Source of the DNA: a virus | DNA length: 23,560 nucleotides | Direction: 5' to 3' (one strand) | Virus record (IMG/VR): IMGVR_UViG_3300020186_000093 | Span: 1 to 23,560 of that record | Shown here: in pieces, positions 1 to 6,983 of the stretch | How the letters are laid out: every line of letters begins with the position of its first letter | How positions within the stretch are numbered: position 1 is the first letter of the stretch | The notes under the pieces: model-generated | Seen by the model: only the letters and a program-made list of their open reading frames with translations | Told to the model about the DNA's origin: nothing | The model's database searches: none | Translations under genes and position numbers: made by a program

Positions 1-1443
1 ACCCTTGATCCCGGCGAGTACGACGCGCAGCACCGGACCGGCCAGTCGGAACGGCGCCGTAATCAGGTTCTTGATCCCTGCCCAGACCCCGCCGAGTACC
101 TGCTTGACGCCCGCCCACATGCGCCCGAAGTCGCCGGTAAAGATACCGCCAAAGATCTTGATAATGCCGTCGATGATCTTGAGCTGCGCGCGTATCTGAG
201 TCGCGACGATCCCGAGCACCTTCGCAGCGAGCGCCTTCATCGGCTCCCACACCGCGCGCCAAGTCGAGAGCATCGACGCGCCCATGACCTTGAGCCAGAT
301 AACGAACGGCGCGATGGCGATCTTTGCGGCGTTGAAGAATCCTTGCCAGTCCTGCTTGTGAGAACTGATCCAGCTCGACACGGCGTTGAAGGCAGTAACA
401 AGTCCGGCGACACCGGCCTTTATGCCGGTGATCGTCGGACCGACCGCCGAGCGAATCCCGTTGAAGGCTGCGACCGCTCCGACGCCGATTGCGGACCACA
501 CCGGACGGAGGAACTCCACCGCCGCCTTTATACCGTTGAACGAGTCCACGAACACTTGCTTGATATCGCCCGCCGTCCCGGCGCCCGTTCTAAAGTCGGA
601 GATGAACTGCCCGACGGCGAGTCCCGCCGAGGTCAGCGCCGGGAGCACGTTCTGCGCGAACGCGATCTTTACGCCGTCCATCGCCATGTTCATCTCGCGC
701 TGTGCCCGCACAGCCTCCAGCGCCTTCTTGACCTGATTCTTGTCCATCGTCGTGCCGTACTTGTCCGAGAGCGCGAGCTGCTCCTTGAGCGCGCCGGAGC
801 CTTCCTTCATAAGCGGGAGGAGCGTCTGTGTCTGTCGCCCAAACAGCTTCGCCGCGATAGCGGTACGGTCAGCGCCGCCGCCCATCTTGTGAAAGGCGTC
901 GCTCGTCTTGAGCATGATCGAGGTGAGGTCGCCCTGCTTGAGCTGGCGCTGCGATATCCCGAGCTTGTCGAACATCGACACGGCGGACTTCGATCCGTCG
1001 GCGGCTCCCTTGACGTTCTTCGCCAGGGTGATGAAGCCGATGTTGAGCGCCTTCGACTCGACGTTGCGGACCTTGGCTGTGGCTACCCACCGCGACGCCT
1101 CTTTCGTTTCCATGCCGGTCAGCGTCGCGAGTCGCTTCGTACCGATCGCGAGGTTCTCGGTTGTCTTGATCGCGTCCTTGACGGCGGAGAATCCAACGTA
1201 CGCCGCCGCCGCTCCGGCTGCCGCCTTGGCCGCGCCCTTGAGCGAACGCCCGAGCTTGTCCTGTGACTTCGCCGCCTTCTCGGCGTCGCGCTTCATCTCG
1301 CGCGCCATCTTGTCGGTCGAGCTTGAGGCTTTGCCGGCGAACTTCTGAACGTCGCGCTGTGCCTTCAAGAGGTCGCGCTGCATCAGGTCGAGCTTTGCAT
1401 CGACCGTGACAAACAGTTTCGTTACTTCGGTACCGGAGGCCAC
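1..1443 (-). CDS. tape measure protein, N-terminal 481 residues (runs off left edge)
   Basis: An uninterrupted minus-strand frame runs from a GTG start at 1443 to base 1, so the C-terminus is missing. The tape measure protein sets tail length and fills the tail tube before DNA ejection. The N-terminus is charged and helical (about residues 20-80, many K/D/E/Q). An Ala-rich stretch follows, then a long region with NLAIGTKRLATLTGM and GADRTAIAAKLFGR, the family hallmark of phage_TMP/TP901 tape measures. The later part has alternating amphipathic and hydrophobic helices (FFNAAKIAIAPFVIWLKVMG), also typical. It lies directly after the tail-chaperone frames, the canonical place. The start is chosen because TAGGCTGGAGGG sits just upstream and no ATG comes earlier in frame. 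The family call is firm; the total length is unknown. Confidence 0.9.
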   Translation of the reverse strand, partial: MASGTEVTKLFVTVDAKLDLMQRDLLKAQRDVQKFAGKASSSTDKMAREMKRDAEKAAKSQDKLGRSLKGAAKAAAGAAAAYVGFSAVKDAIKTTENLAIGTKRLATLTGMETKEASRWVATAKVRNVESKALNIGFITLAKNVKGAADGSKSAVSMFDKLGISQRQLKQGDLTSIMLKTSDAFHKMGGGADRTAIAAKLFGRQTQTLLPLMKEGSGALKEQLALSDKYGTTMDKNQVKKALEAVRAQREMNMAMDGVKIAFAQNVLPALTSAGLAVGQFISDFRTGAGTAGDIKQVFVDSFNGIKAAVEFLRPVWSAIGVGAVAAFNGIRSAVGPTITGIKAGVAGLVTAFNAVSSWISSHKQDWQGFFNAAKIAIAPFVIWLKVMGASMLSTWRAVWEPMKALAAKVLGIVATQIRAQLKIIDGIIKIFGGIFTGDFGRMWAGVKQVLGGVWAGIKNLITAPFRLAGPVLRVVLAGIKG

Positions 1444-1456
1444 CCCTCCAGCCTAG

Positions 1457-1690
1457 CTACCGCCGCCCACGGTTCCGCTTGGCTTTGTTCGCCGCCTTCT
1501 CGCGCTGCTGCTCCTCGACGTTGTAGAACGCGACCCACCCAACGTACTCGGCGTTGCCCATCGTGCGCCGCAGCTCGGCGACGGTCAGCCCGAGGTCGCG
1601 CGCGAGGCGGTAGGTGAAAGCGAGGTCGCCGTCAGTCTGGAAACCTACGCTCGGCGCCCGCCTGCGCGCCGTCAGTTGTGCCGGACAGCG
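1457..1690 (-). CDS. second tail-chaperone reading frame (gpT-like), probably made by frameshift
   Basis: An open frame without an ATG, GTG or TTG start at its head begins after a TGA at 1691-1693 and ends at TAG 1457-1459. Its clearly coding part reads DGDLAFTYRLARDLGL, then TVAELRRTMGNAEYVGW and a Lys/Arg-rich tail (KAANKAKRNRGRR). The 'ELRRxM...EYxxW' pattern is typical of the downstream half of tail assembly chaperones. In siphophages this half is normally expressed as a fusion with the upstream chaperone by ribosomal frameshifting. It lies +1 (equivalently -2) relative to the upstream gene, with which it overlaps at 1632-1690, so any shift must occur in that interval. No classic -1 heptamer is needed or seen. 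The coordinates give the open frame, not a mature protein. Confidence 0.7.
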   Translation of the reverse strand, partial: RCPAQLTARRRAPSVGFQTDGDLAFTYRLARDLGLTVAELRRTMGNAEYVGWVAFYNVEEQQREKAANKAKRNRGRR

Positions 1691-2075
1691 TCATGATCTC
1701 ACCCAAAACCCTGTCGAGAACGGTCGCCGACTTCTGGCGGAGCTGGCCGACCTGGTCGTCGGCGAACTTCGGCTCGATGATTCCTCGCGCGACGGTCAGC
1801 AACTCCAGCCGGTCGGTATCCAGCTCGTCGCCCTTCGTGCAGTCCCGCCGGAGGTCTTGCTGTTCACCTTTGGTGAAGCCGCGTATGCGAACCTTGCCAC
1901 CCCAATCCGGTACGTCGAGAACCTTCTCGGTGATATCGCCCGCCGCGATGATCTCCTCGACTGACAGCATCGTCGTCGGCTCCTCGGTGTCCTTCTCAAG
2001 ACCGTCGGCGCCCGAGGGAGGAGCGACCTCCAGCTCGTCGTCGCTTGGTACGTCGCCCGGCTGGAGGTCGTTCAT
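1632..2075 (-). CDS. tail assembly chaperone (gpG-like)
   Basis: A 147-residue protein with an acidic, disordered N-terminus (GDVPSDDELEVAPPSGAD). A conserved-looking core follows: LSVEEIIAAGDITEKVLDVP, then VRIRGFTKGEQQDLRR, then a helical region ending GEIMTLSG. The 'v.vrgltkgE...r' pattern and the position between tail tube and tape measure genes identify it as the upstream tail assembly chaperone, which coats the tape measure during tail assembly. A GGGAG ribosome binding site precedes the ATG at 2075. A second frame overlaps its 3' end, the usual arrangement for a chaperone pair expressed by frameshift. Confidence 0.82.
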   Translation of the reverse strand: MNDLQPGDVPSDDELEVAPPSGADGLEKDTEEPTTMLSVEEIIAAGDITEKVLDVPDWGGKVRIRGFTKGEQQDLRRDCTKGDELDTDRLELLTVARGIIEPKFADDQVGQLRQKSATVLDRVLGEIMTLSGTTDGAQAGAERRFPD

Positions 2076-2087
2076 ATGTCTGCTCCC

Positions 2088-2492
2088 TTAGTTCGTGCCG
2101 CGCGTGACAGCGCCGCTGACCTGTGCTTCGAACGAGAAGGAACCGGCGTCGCCGATGTCCTCGTCCGACTCGTAGGACGTGAGGATACAGCTCCCGGTGT
2201 ACTTGATGTTCCCCGAGGCTGTCCCTTGCGGGTGCCACTCGAACGCGGTCGCCGCACCGCCGAGAATGGTCGAGAGCCATGCGTCCGGTGTCGGTTCGAA
2301 CTTTCCCTCGCCGCTTACCGAGGCGTCCGTCAGTCCGGCGATGCGCTCCTTCGCGCTATCGCCGAGCGTGGACACTTCGGCAGTGTCGGCCTCCCGAGGA
2401 AACTTTACGCCTGTGAGGTAAGGCGAGAAGTCCCGCAGGGTGCCGCCCGAGGTCAGCTTGAATACCGCGTCTTTGCCGTGTGAGTAAGCCAT
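2088..2492 (-). CDS. tail tube protein paralogue (short form)
   Basis: A 134-residue protein that shares much of its length with the larger protein encoded just upstream. Both begin MAY-HGK. Both carry YLTG(V/I)K, EADTAEVST(L/F)GDSAKERI(A/S)GL, DAS(V/I)(S/T)GEG and TSYESD-D(I/L)GDA--FSFEAQ. These features fit siphophage major tail tube subunits. The short form lacks the C-terminal domain of its neighbour. It may be the tube subunit itself or a minor or terminal tube protein. A strong Shine-Dalgarno-like GAGGGGGTG precedes its ATG at 2492. The paralogy is seen directly; the division of labour is inference. Confidence 0.75.
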   Translation of the reverse strand: MAYSHGKDAVFKLTSGGTLRDFSPYLTGVKFPREADTAEVSTLGDSAKERIAGLTDASVSGEGKFEPTPDAWLSTILGGAATAFEWHPQGTASGNIKYTGSCILTSYESDEDIGDAGSFSFEAQVSGAVTRGTN

Positions 2493-2510
2493 ACAATCAC
2501 CCCCTCGCGG

Positions 2511-3215
2511 CTACAGTCGTCCAGCCACGACGTTGAACGTGGCGGAGCCGCCGTTCAACGTCCAGATCGTCCGCGTGTAACGCCGAGTGGTCCCGGCGGC
2601 AGCCATACGCTCGGAAGCGTGAGCCGACGACACAGCGGAAAAAGTGAGGAGGTCGGTGTACGTCGAGTCGTCGGCGCTGTCTTGCACCTTGACCGTGAGC
2701 GTCCCGCCCGCGATAGCCGTTACCTGGAGGTAGCCGTACACCTTCTGAGTCGTGGTCCCGGCACCATCGACGCCGGTCGCTGTTCCGCTCGCGGTCGCTG
2801 CGGCCAGCGCGCGCAGTACGACGCCGCTCTCATTCCCGACGTTGCCCTGTGCCTCAAACGAGAACTTGACCGCGTCGCCGAGGTCGGCGTCCGACTCGTA
2901 TGAGGTCTCCTCCGCCGACAGTCCGTACGCCCGGTTGCCGAGCGTGTCGCCTTGAGGCATGACCGTGAAGATTCCATTGTTGACACCGAGCGCCGCTGCG
3001 AATACCTGATCCTCGGCGCTGGTCGCGCCGTCGAAGACTCCCTCGCCTGTGATCGACGCGTCGCGCAAGCCCGAGATACGTTCCTTGGCCGAGTCGCCAA
3101 ACGTCGAGACCTCCGCCGTGTCGGCCTCGTTACTGCCCTTGATCCCGGTGAGATAGCCGGAGAGATCGTAACCGTTGACGTAGACGCGCGCCTCTTTACC
3201 GTGTGCGTAAGCCAT
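2511..3215 (-). CDS. major tail tube protein with extra C-terminal domain
   Basis: A 234-residue protein. Residues 1 to about 130 form the tail tube domain shared with the next gene. From about residue 135 there is a Thr/Gly/Ala-rich linker and a beta-rich domain (YGYLQVTAIAGGTLTVKVQ, then STYTDLLTFSAV, ending SATFNVVAGRL). Major tail proteins of long-tailed phages often carry such an exposed C-terminal domain decorating the tail surface. The ATG at 3215 directly abuts the TAG of the preceding small gene (TAGATG), so translation is probably coupled. Having both a decorated and an undecorated tube paralogue in tandem is uncommon. Confidence 0.8.
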   Translation of the reverse strand: MAYAHGKEARVYVNGYDLSGYLTGIKGSNEADTAEVSTFGDSAKERISGLRDASITGEGVFDGATSAEDQVFAAALGVNNGIFTVMPQGDTLGNRAYGLSAEETSYESDADLGDAVKFSFEAQGNVGNESGVVLRALAAATASGTATGVDGAGTTTQKVYGYLQVTAIAGGTLTVKVQDSADDSTYTDLLTFSAVSSAHASERMAAAGTTRRYTRTIWTLNGGSATFNVVAGRL

Positions 3216-3386
3216 CTACTTTCGCTCCTTCGCCTGCTCGATATCGCCGTCGCGCGCGAGCCAGCCGAGCGCGTTCGTCGGGAAGTCAGCAGGCAACCGC
3301 TTGCCCGGCTCGACTCGCTTGCCGGACGGGTACGAGAGACCACGCACAGCCTTGAACTTCGTCGGGTCTTTGGTCGTAGCTGCCAC
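3216..3386 (-). CDS. small hypothetical protein in tail module (56 aa, GTG start)
   Basis: The frame starts at GTG 3386, preceded by TAGGCTGGAAGG, and encodes a basic 56-residue protein (AATTKDPTKFKAVRGLSYPSG, PADFPTNALGWLARDGDIEQ, ending KERK). Its TAG abuts the ATG of the major tail protein, so it belongs to the same translational unit. An in-frame TAG just upstream rules out a longer start. Small proteins at this place between tail terminator and tail tube genes are common in actinophages and have no assigned function. No similarity is recognised. Confidence 0.75.
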   Translation of the reverse strand: MAATTKDPTKFKAVRGLSYPSGKRVEPGKRLPADFPTNALGWLARDGDIEQAKERK

Positions 3387-3419
3387 CCTTCCAGCCTAAA
3401 CAGTCCCGGCGGACTTCAC

Positions 3420-3827
3420 CTAACGAACGACAATCCGGTAGACGCCGCCCGAGTGATTGAAGCGCGCGCCGCCCGCCGACTCGACGAACCGGACGTTGCC
3501 TTCCTTGCGGCAGCACAGCAGCGCGTGACCGCTGATCGACAGCGCGGCGTCGTTGAGGACCGTGAAGATACGTTCCGCGATCAGTCCGCCCGCGACCATC
3601 GAGTCGCCCTCGGTGATCCCGATAACCCTCATGCGGAAGTCCTCGTACGCGCGCTCGGTCAGCGTGTGCTCGTCCGCCTCGGCCTGCTCGCCGCAGACGA
3701 TCAGCGGGTGCGCTGCATTCTGCGGCGCCAGCTCGGAGTAGATCGAGGCCGTCCCGGCGGCGAGGTACCCCATGAGCGTCGAGTCGCCTCGCAGCTTGGC
3801 GACGAGTGCCGTGTCGAGCGCGTTCAC
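3420..3827 (-). CDS. tail terminator protein (DUF3168-like)
   Basis: A 135-residue protein beginning MNALDTALVAKLRGDSTLMG, then a segment like AASIYSELAPQNAAHPLIV(C). This is the classic start of DUF3168 tail terminator proteins ('l...l..d..l..l...riy....p..a..Pyvv'). A middle YEDFRMRVIGITEGDS and a C-terminal VYRIVVR strand also fit the family. Tail terminators cap the growing tail tube and join it to the head. GTG 3827 overlaps the TGA of the gp10-like gene (GTGA). The order gp10-like, terminator, tube is canonical. Confidence 0.8.
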   Translation of the reverse strand: MNALDTALVAKLRGDSTLMGYLAAGTASIYSELAPQNAAHPLIVCGEQAEADEHTLTERAYEDFRMRVIGITEGDSMVAGGLIAERIFTVLNDAALSISGHALLCCRKEGNVRFVESAGGARFNHSGGVYRIVVR

Positions 3828-4135
3828 TTGAGCAGCCTCCCACCGCTGCGCTTCTGGACGACGGCGATAGCTGGAGCGAGGAAAGGCTGTGCGGCCATGT
3901 AGCGCGTCCCGTACTCGACGTGCATCCCGTACTCGGCACCGACCTGGACAACCGCGCGCAGCGGTCCGACCGACTCGGCGTGGATCGAGTTACGGAGAAA
4001 GCCGGTATCGACCGGCGCGCGCAGCTTCGCCTCGGCCTCGATATCGCGCGCGATCTTCTGAGTCGCCAACCCGGCCTTCTTGATGAGGTCGCGCTTCGCC
4101 GACGCCCAACGGTTGTGTACTACTTGGACGCTCAT
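3824..4135 (-). CDS. HK97 gp10-like head-tail / tail completion protein
   Basis: The product is 103 residues from the ATG at 4135, which overlaps the preceding stop as ATGA; a longer frame reaching back to 4189 would overlap the head-closure gene and is rejected. The motif APVDTGFLRNSI at about residues 39-50 is the diagnostic signature of HK97 gp10/putative tail-component proteins. YGMHVEYGTRYMAAQPFLAPA follows, the typical 'a.yvEfGT..m.aqPfl.pA' block. The protein is thought to act at the head-tail junction or early in tail assembly. The family call is very secure. Confidence 0.92.
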   Translation of the reverse strand: MSVQVVHNRWASAKRDLIKKAGLATQKIARDIEAEAKLRAPVDTGFLRNSIHAESVGPLRAVVQVGAEYGMHVEYGTRYMAAQPFLAPAIAVVQKRSGGRLLK

Positions 4136-4515
4136 ACCGTTCCGCCTGCGACGAGCTGCTCGACCATCGCCGTTGTCGAAAGCTCCCACGAGCGCGGCGA
4201 GTGGACCGAGGAGACCTCGTACACCGCGCCGCTGATCGTCACGCGATCAACCTCGCGGAGGTCGGCGCTGTACGGCATGGTCACGACGTTGGACTCCTTG
4301 CCGTGGACGCGCCCGCCGAGCAGCGCCTCGTCACCCGAGAGCGGCGACAGGCGACAGGCGACAGTCCCGACAGCAGTCCAGGCGTTCGTCGCGCCTCCAG
4401 CCCCGTCGTCGGTCCGTACCTTGCGAGTAATGACCGCCGTATCGGGTAGCGCCGAGTCAACGGTGGACCTCATGGAGTCGAGCTGTGTGTTCGACAGCAG
4501 CGACACGGTCAGCAA
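4132..4515 (-). CDS. head closure / head-tail joining protein
   Basis: A protein of about 124-127 residues. The region from DTAVITRKVRTDDGAGG through WTAVGTVACRLSPLSGDEALLGGRV to a C-terminal VDRVTISGAVYEVSSVHSPRSWE is the usual layout of SPP1 gp16-like head-tail joining (stopper) proteins: an early 'tv.R.t...d..Gg....w', a middle 'v.cRv....g.e', and a terminal 'd.v.i.g..Y.V..v'. It seals the packaged head before tail joining. The start is uncertain: TTG 4515 overlaps the previous TGA, while GTG 4506 or an ATG at about 4473 would also work. Neighbours support the role. Confidence 0.75.
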   Translation of the reverse strand: MLTVSLLSNTQLDSMRSTVDSALPDTAVITRKVRTDDGAGGATNAWTAVGTVACRLSPLSGDEALLGGRVHGKESNVVTMPYSADLREVDRVTISGAVYEVSSVHSPRSWELSTTAMVEQLVAGGTV

Positions 4516-5081
4516 CCGAGCGTGTCGGACCGCTCCGCCGGGACGCTGATCGCCAGCTCGCGCTCGCGGTAGGACTTCGCGACCTCACCGAGGCGCTCGA
4601 TCTGCGAGCCGAGGTCGAACTCCTGATCCTCGGTCTTGAAGTGCGACGGCGTCAGCTTCGCCGCGCTCGCCCACTGCTCCAGAACATCGGCGGCGGCGGC
4701 GTAGAGGTCATAGCTCCAGGCGTTGAGGAAGAAGATGTGGCCTTGCCGGTCCGAGCTGAAAGTGATCCACCCGTCTCGTGAGATTGTCCAACCGCCGACT
4801 GCCGAGCCTAGACCGTCAACGATGGTGCCGGGGTTCGGCGCCGTCCCGCTGGCCGAGCCAGCCTCCAGCCAGCCGACAGCGTCGGCAGCCGCGAGCGTGT
4901 AGGTGTACGTCCCGCCAGTCGCGCGCCTCGGGTGCCAGATGATCGGCGCGTCCTGTACGAGAAACCGCCGGTCGTCGAGGCGAGCCTGAAGCTGCGCGTC
5001 GGTCCAGTAGGCGATGCCGCCCGCCGAGTACTCGGCGGTCCCGGCGCCTACGAGCTGACGGACTTCATCGACGAGGGTCAT
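4509..5081 (-). CDS. head-tail connector (adaptor) protein
   Basis: A 190-residue protein. MTLVDEVRQLVGA and YWTDAQLQARLDD at the N-terminus are typical of phage head-tail adaptors (SPP1 gp15 / HK97 gp6 type), in which a helical bundle binds the portal. A middle part (YTYTLAAADAVGWLEAG to GWITFSSDRQG) is beta-rich. The C-terminus returns to helices (YDLYAAAADVLEQWAS, then FDLGSQIERLGEVAKSYRERE), matching the adaptor's C-terminal arm. It is the first gene after a hairpin that ends the glycosylation cassette. No Shine-Dalgarno sequence is visible before ATG 5081, so it may be a leaderless or separately promoted start. Confidence 0.75.
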   Translation of the reverse strand: MTLVDEVRQLVGAGTAEYSAGGIAYWTDAQLQARLDDRRFLVQDAPIIWHPRRATGGTYTYTLAAADAVGWLEAGSASGTAPNPGTIVDGLGSAVGGWTISRDGWITFSSDRQGHIFFLNAWSYDLYAAAADVLEQWASAAKLTPSHFKTEDQEFDLGSQIERLGEVAKSYRERELAISVPAERSDTLGC

Positions 5082-5095
5082 GCACCAAGTGTAAA

Positions 5096-5134
5096 GCGAC
5101 GCCGCCTCGGATTCGCGGAGGGAGGCGGCGTCGC
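5096..5134 (-). terminator. hairpin terminator after the epimerase gene
   Basis: A perfect 13-bp stem (5096-5108 pairing with 5122-5134) with a 13-base loop lies in the 63-base gap between the epimerase stop and the connector gene. Read on the minus strand the stem is followed by TTTAC, a short U-rich run. It separates the glycosylation cassette from the tail-connector genes. The stem is seen directly; termination strength is inferred and may be partial, since the tail genes downstream also need transcription. Confidence 0.55.
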
Positions 5135-5144
5135 GCGCGTAACC

Positions 5145-6101
5145 TTACTGGAGGTCGGCTATCACCGAGCGGATCAGGTCGTCGAGGTTGGTCCGTGGCT
5201 GCCACCCGAGCGAGCGAGCCTCGTCGATGATCGGCGTCTTGATGTGGCCGAGCGCCTCCTCGTAATCTGGACGCCCGAAGAACTCCCGTCCGGTCGTGTA
5301 CTCGATGGAGCTTTCGGAGCCGGTCAGCTCGATAACCCGCCGAGCCAGAACACGGATCGGTACTCGGTTGATCGGGTTGCCTACGTTGTAGACCTCACCC
5401 TGCCAGTCGGCCTCGGCGAGGTGTGTGCCGACGATGAAGTCGGCGAGGTCGCCTACCGCCGTGAACGCCCGCTCCTGCTCGCCTGTGCCGAACACCGGCA
5501 GCGGCAGCCCGAGCAGCGCCCGCCCGACGAACGTCGGCAGCACAAAACCCTTCTCGTTGTCCTGTCGCGCACCGGCCACGTTGAACGGTCGGATCGTGAT
5601 CGCGCGCAGCCCGCGCGAGACGGCGCCGGTCACGGCGAACTCGGCGACGAGCTTCGCCGCGCCGTACTCCATGCGAGCGTTCCGTCGAGCCGGGACGATG
5701 CAGTCGTCACTCTCCTGGTAGTCGCCCGAGAACCCGTACGCTTCGCTCGTCGAAAGGTTGATCAGCCGCGCGCCGGAGCGGAGACAACCCTCGGCCAGCG
5801 CCGCTGTCGTACCGACAATCTGCTCGCCGATCTTGCCGTACTGATCGAGGACACCGACAGCGCCGACCGGCGAAGCGCAATGCACGACGAGGTCCGCCGG
5901 AAGCGTCGGCGACCCGAGCAGCTCGGCGGCGTTCGCCGCAGGTATGGCGAGGTAGCGTCGAGCGCCCGGCAGCTCGTCGAAGCCGACACTCGGCGCACGC
6001 CCGTCGTCCACGACGGAGACCTCCACACCGAGCTGCTTTGTGAACTGCTCGACGACGACGGAGCCTATGAAGCCGAGTCCGCCAGTGACGACTACGTTCA
6101 T
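5145..6101 (-). CDS. NAD-dependent nucleotide-sugar epimerase/dehydratase (extended SDR)
   Basis: A 318-residue protein of the extended short-chain dehydrogenase family. The Rossmann motif TGGLGFIGS lies at residues 6-14, an acidic NAD-selecting segment VVDDGR at 30-35, and the catalytic set LSTSEAYG near 116-123 with YGAAK (Y146, K150). The C-terminal substrate part includes TIRPFNVAGARQDN and a GDLADF segment. Relatives convert UDP/GDP/dTDP-sugars (GalE, RmlB, UDP-glucuronate decarboxylase types); the sequence does not fix the substrate. ATG 6101 overlaps the zinc-ribbon stop as ATGA. It is the last gene of a cassette with two glycosyltransferases, so it probably supplies their sugar donor. 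Confidence 0.9.
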   Translation of the reverse strand: MNVVVTGGLGFIGSVVVEQFTKQLGVEVSVVDDGRAPSVGFDELPGARRYLAIPAANAAELLGSPTLPADLVVHCASPVGAVGVLDQYGKIGEQIVGTTAALAEGCLRSGARLINLSTSEAYGFSGDYQESDDCIVPARRNARMEYGAAKLVAEFAVTGAVSRGLRAITIRPFNVAGARQDNEKGFVLPTFVGRALLGLPLPVFGTGEQERAFTAVGDLADFIVGTHLAEADWQGEVYNVGNPINRVPIRVLARRVIELTGSESSIEYTTGREFFGRPDYEEALGHIKTPIIDEARSLGWQPRTNLDDLIRSVIADLQ

Positions 6102-6247
6102 CGGTTGACCTCACTTACGGTTGGGTGCGATCGCTTGAAGTACACACAGCGCCGGTTGGAACAGAAGACTTTGCCCGAGGCTCGCGTGTAGAGGTCGTGG
6201 CCGCACTTAGAGCAGACAGCCGAGCGGTCGCCTTCGTTGAGGTTCAC
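6098..6247 (-). CDS. 49-residue zinc-ribbon peptide
   Basis: The frame starts at GTG 6247, overlapping the GT2 stop (GTGA), and ends overlapping the epimerase start (ATGA). It has two CxxC-type knuckles: CSKCGHDLYTRASGKVFC, then SNRRCVYF. The spacing C-x2-C-x13-C-x4-C fits a small treble-clef or zinc ribbon. The function is unknown; similar small zinc ribbons occur scattered in actinophage genomes and may bind nucleic acid or stabilise partner proteins. The tight double overlap argues that it is a genuine member of the cassette. Confidence 0.75.
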   Translation of the reverse strand: MNLNEGDRSAVCSKCGHDLYTRASGKVFCSNRRCVYFKRSHPTVSEVNR

Positions 6248-6861
6248 GTAGTTGCGAGCCACGCCGGCGGCGTCGTCTTGGCGACGGCCTGGAGGAACAG
6301 CTCGCGGTCATCCATCGCTCGCGCGGCGACGCGCCCGCGCCCGGTGGTGCCCTCCAGGTGCAGCAGCTCAAAGCCATGCCGGAGGACCGCGCGGCGACCC
6401 TTGACAGCCGCACAAAAAGAGAGCCAGTCGTCGGCGTAATAGTGGATCGGCAGGCACTCTGGAAGCTGCTCGCGGCGCCAGAACGGAAACGGCGAACTGA
6501 CAACCGGCAGCCAGTCGCCGGGCAACTCACCCTCCAGCTTCATGCCTCCGCCCATCGAACCTGCCGCCTCCAGGCCGACCTCCTTGTAGATCACCGGAGC
6601 CGGGTACAGCCCGCGCTCGACAGCGGCGACAGCGGCCAGCTCCCAACCGATAGACGGGACAACGTCGTCGGCGGCGAGCAGGACGTACTCACCCGAGGCG
6701 CGAGCTGCGCCGTCGTTCCAACCCTCACCACACGTCGGTCGGTTCCTGACGACGATGATCTCCACGTTCGGCGTTCTCGTGAACGTCTCCTGTGTCCGAG
6801 CGAGCAGCTCCTCGCGTCCGTCGATTGTCGGTATGACGACGCTGATCGACGGGATGCTCAT
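6244..6861 (-). CDS. glycosyltransferase family 2 (GT-A fold)
   Basis: A 205-residue protein. The N-terminal strand ISVVIPTIDGREELL and the following VEIIVVRNRPTCGEGWNDGA are the nucleotide-sugar binding start of GT2 enzymes. YVLLAADDVVP at about 60-68 contains the acidic metal-binding D-D pair. Later HYYADDWLSF resembles the catalytic-base region. It is shorter than typical GT2 proteins (230-300) and has no membrane helix of its own, though the gene before it encodes a two-helix membrane peptide. The start is ATG 6861 because it overlaps that gene's stop (ATGA); a longer frame to 6873 would not. It probably transfers a sugar to a virion protein, a surface glycan or DNA; the acceptor is unknown. 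Confidence 0.85.
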   Translation of the reverse strand: MSIPSISVVIPTIDGREELLARTQETFTRTPNVEIIVVRNRPTCGEGWNDGAARASGEYVLLAADDVVPSIGWELAAVAAVERGLYPAPVIYKEVGLEAAGSMGGGMKLEGELPGDWLPVVSSPFPFWRREQLPECLPIHYYADDWLSFCAAVKGRRAVLRHGFELLHLEGTTGRGRVAARAMDDRELFLQAVAKTTPPAWLATT

Positions 6862-6983
6862 GCGTCCCACCACCGCAAGATCAGAAAAGCGAACACGAGC
6901 GCGGCGAACGTGATGAAGGGATGAAGATTCTTTGGCACAGCAATGCCGACGACGATCCCGACGCAGATGCCGAACAGGATCAC
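6858..6983 (-). CDS. 41-residue two-helix membrane peptide
   Basis: GTG 6983 overlaps the GT4 stop (GTGA) and the TGA overlaps the GT2 start (ATGA), so it is locked between the two glycosyltransferases. The product has two hydrophobic segments, ILFGICVGIVVGIAV (about 2-16) and FITFAALVFAFLILRWW (about 23-39), joined by a short PKNLHP turn. It could anchor or tether the soluble glycosyltransferases, or be an unrelated small membrane protein. The loop region coincides with the left copy of the 28-bp inverted repeat, so an inversion at that repeat would cut this gene. Confidence 0.72.
   Translation of the reverse strand: MILFGICVGIVVGIAVPKNLHPFITFAALVFAFLILRWWDA
6919..6946. repeat. left arm of 28-bp perfect inverted repeat
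   Basis: On the plus strand these 28 bases read the same as the minus strand at 8211-8238, with no mismatch. The arm lies inside the coding region of the two-helix membrane peptide gene. Its plus-strand reading begins GGATGAAGATTC, so it contains the same ATG and first codons that start the GT4 gene at the other arm. The flanking bases on both sides differ, so the identity is bounded. Confidence 0.95.

Noticed and set aside
343-1266. Long plus-strand frames opposite the tape measure gene
   Set aside because: They are antisense shadows of a high-GC gene: Arg/Leu/Asp-rich, no ribosome site, and the minus strand clearly encodes a tape measure protein.
3395-3416. Small hairpin (AGTCC-GCCG-GGACT) followed by GTTT after the tail terminator gene
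   Set aside because: Only a 5-bp stem with a short U-run, between genes that must be co-expressed. Too weak to call as a terminator.
4932-6191. A 419-codon plus-strand frame opposite the epimerase gene
   Set aside because: The minus strand carries complete SDR motifs. The plus frame is Arg/Asp/Val-rich and crosses the hairpin and three minus-strand genes.
6919-6946. Hin/Gin-type invertase recombination site
   Set aside because: The 28-base arm lacks the internal imperfect dyad with a central dinucleotide that these sites have, and no serine invertase is encoded here. Only the inverted repeat itself is claimed.
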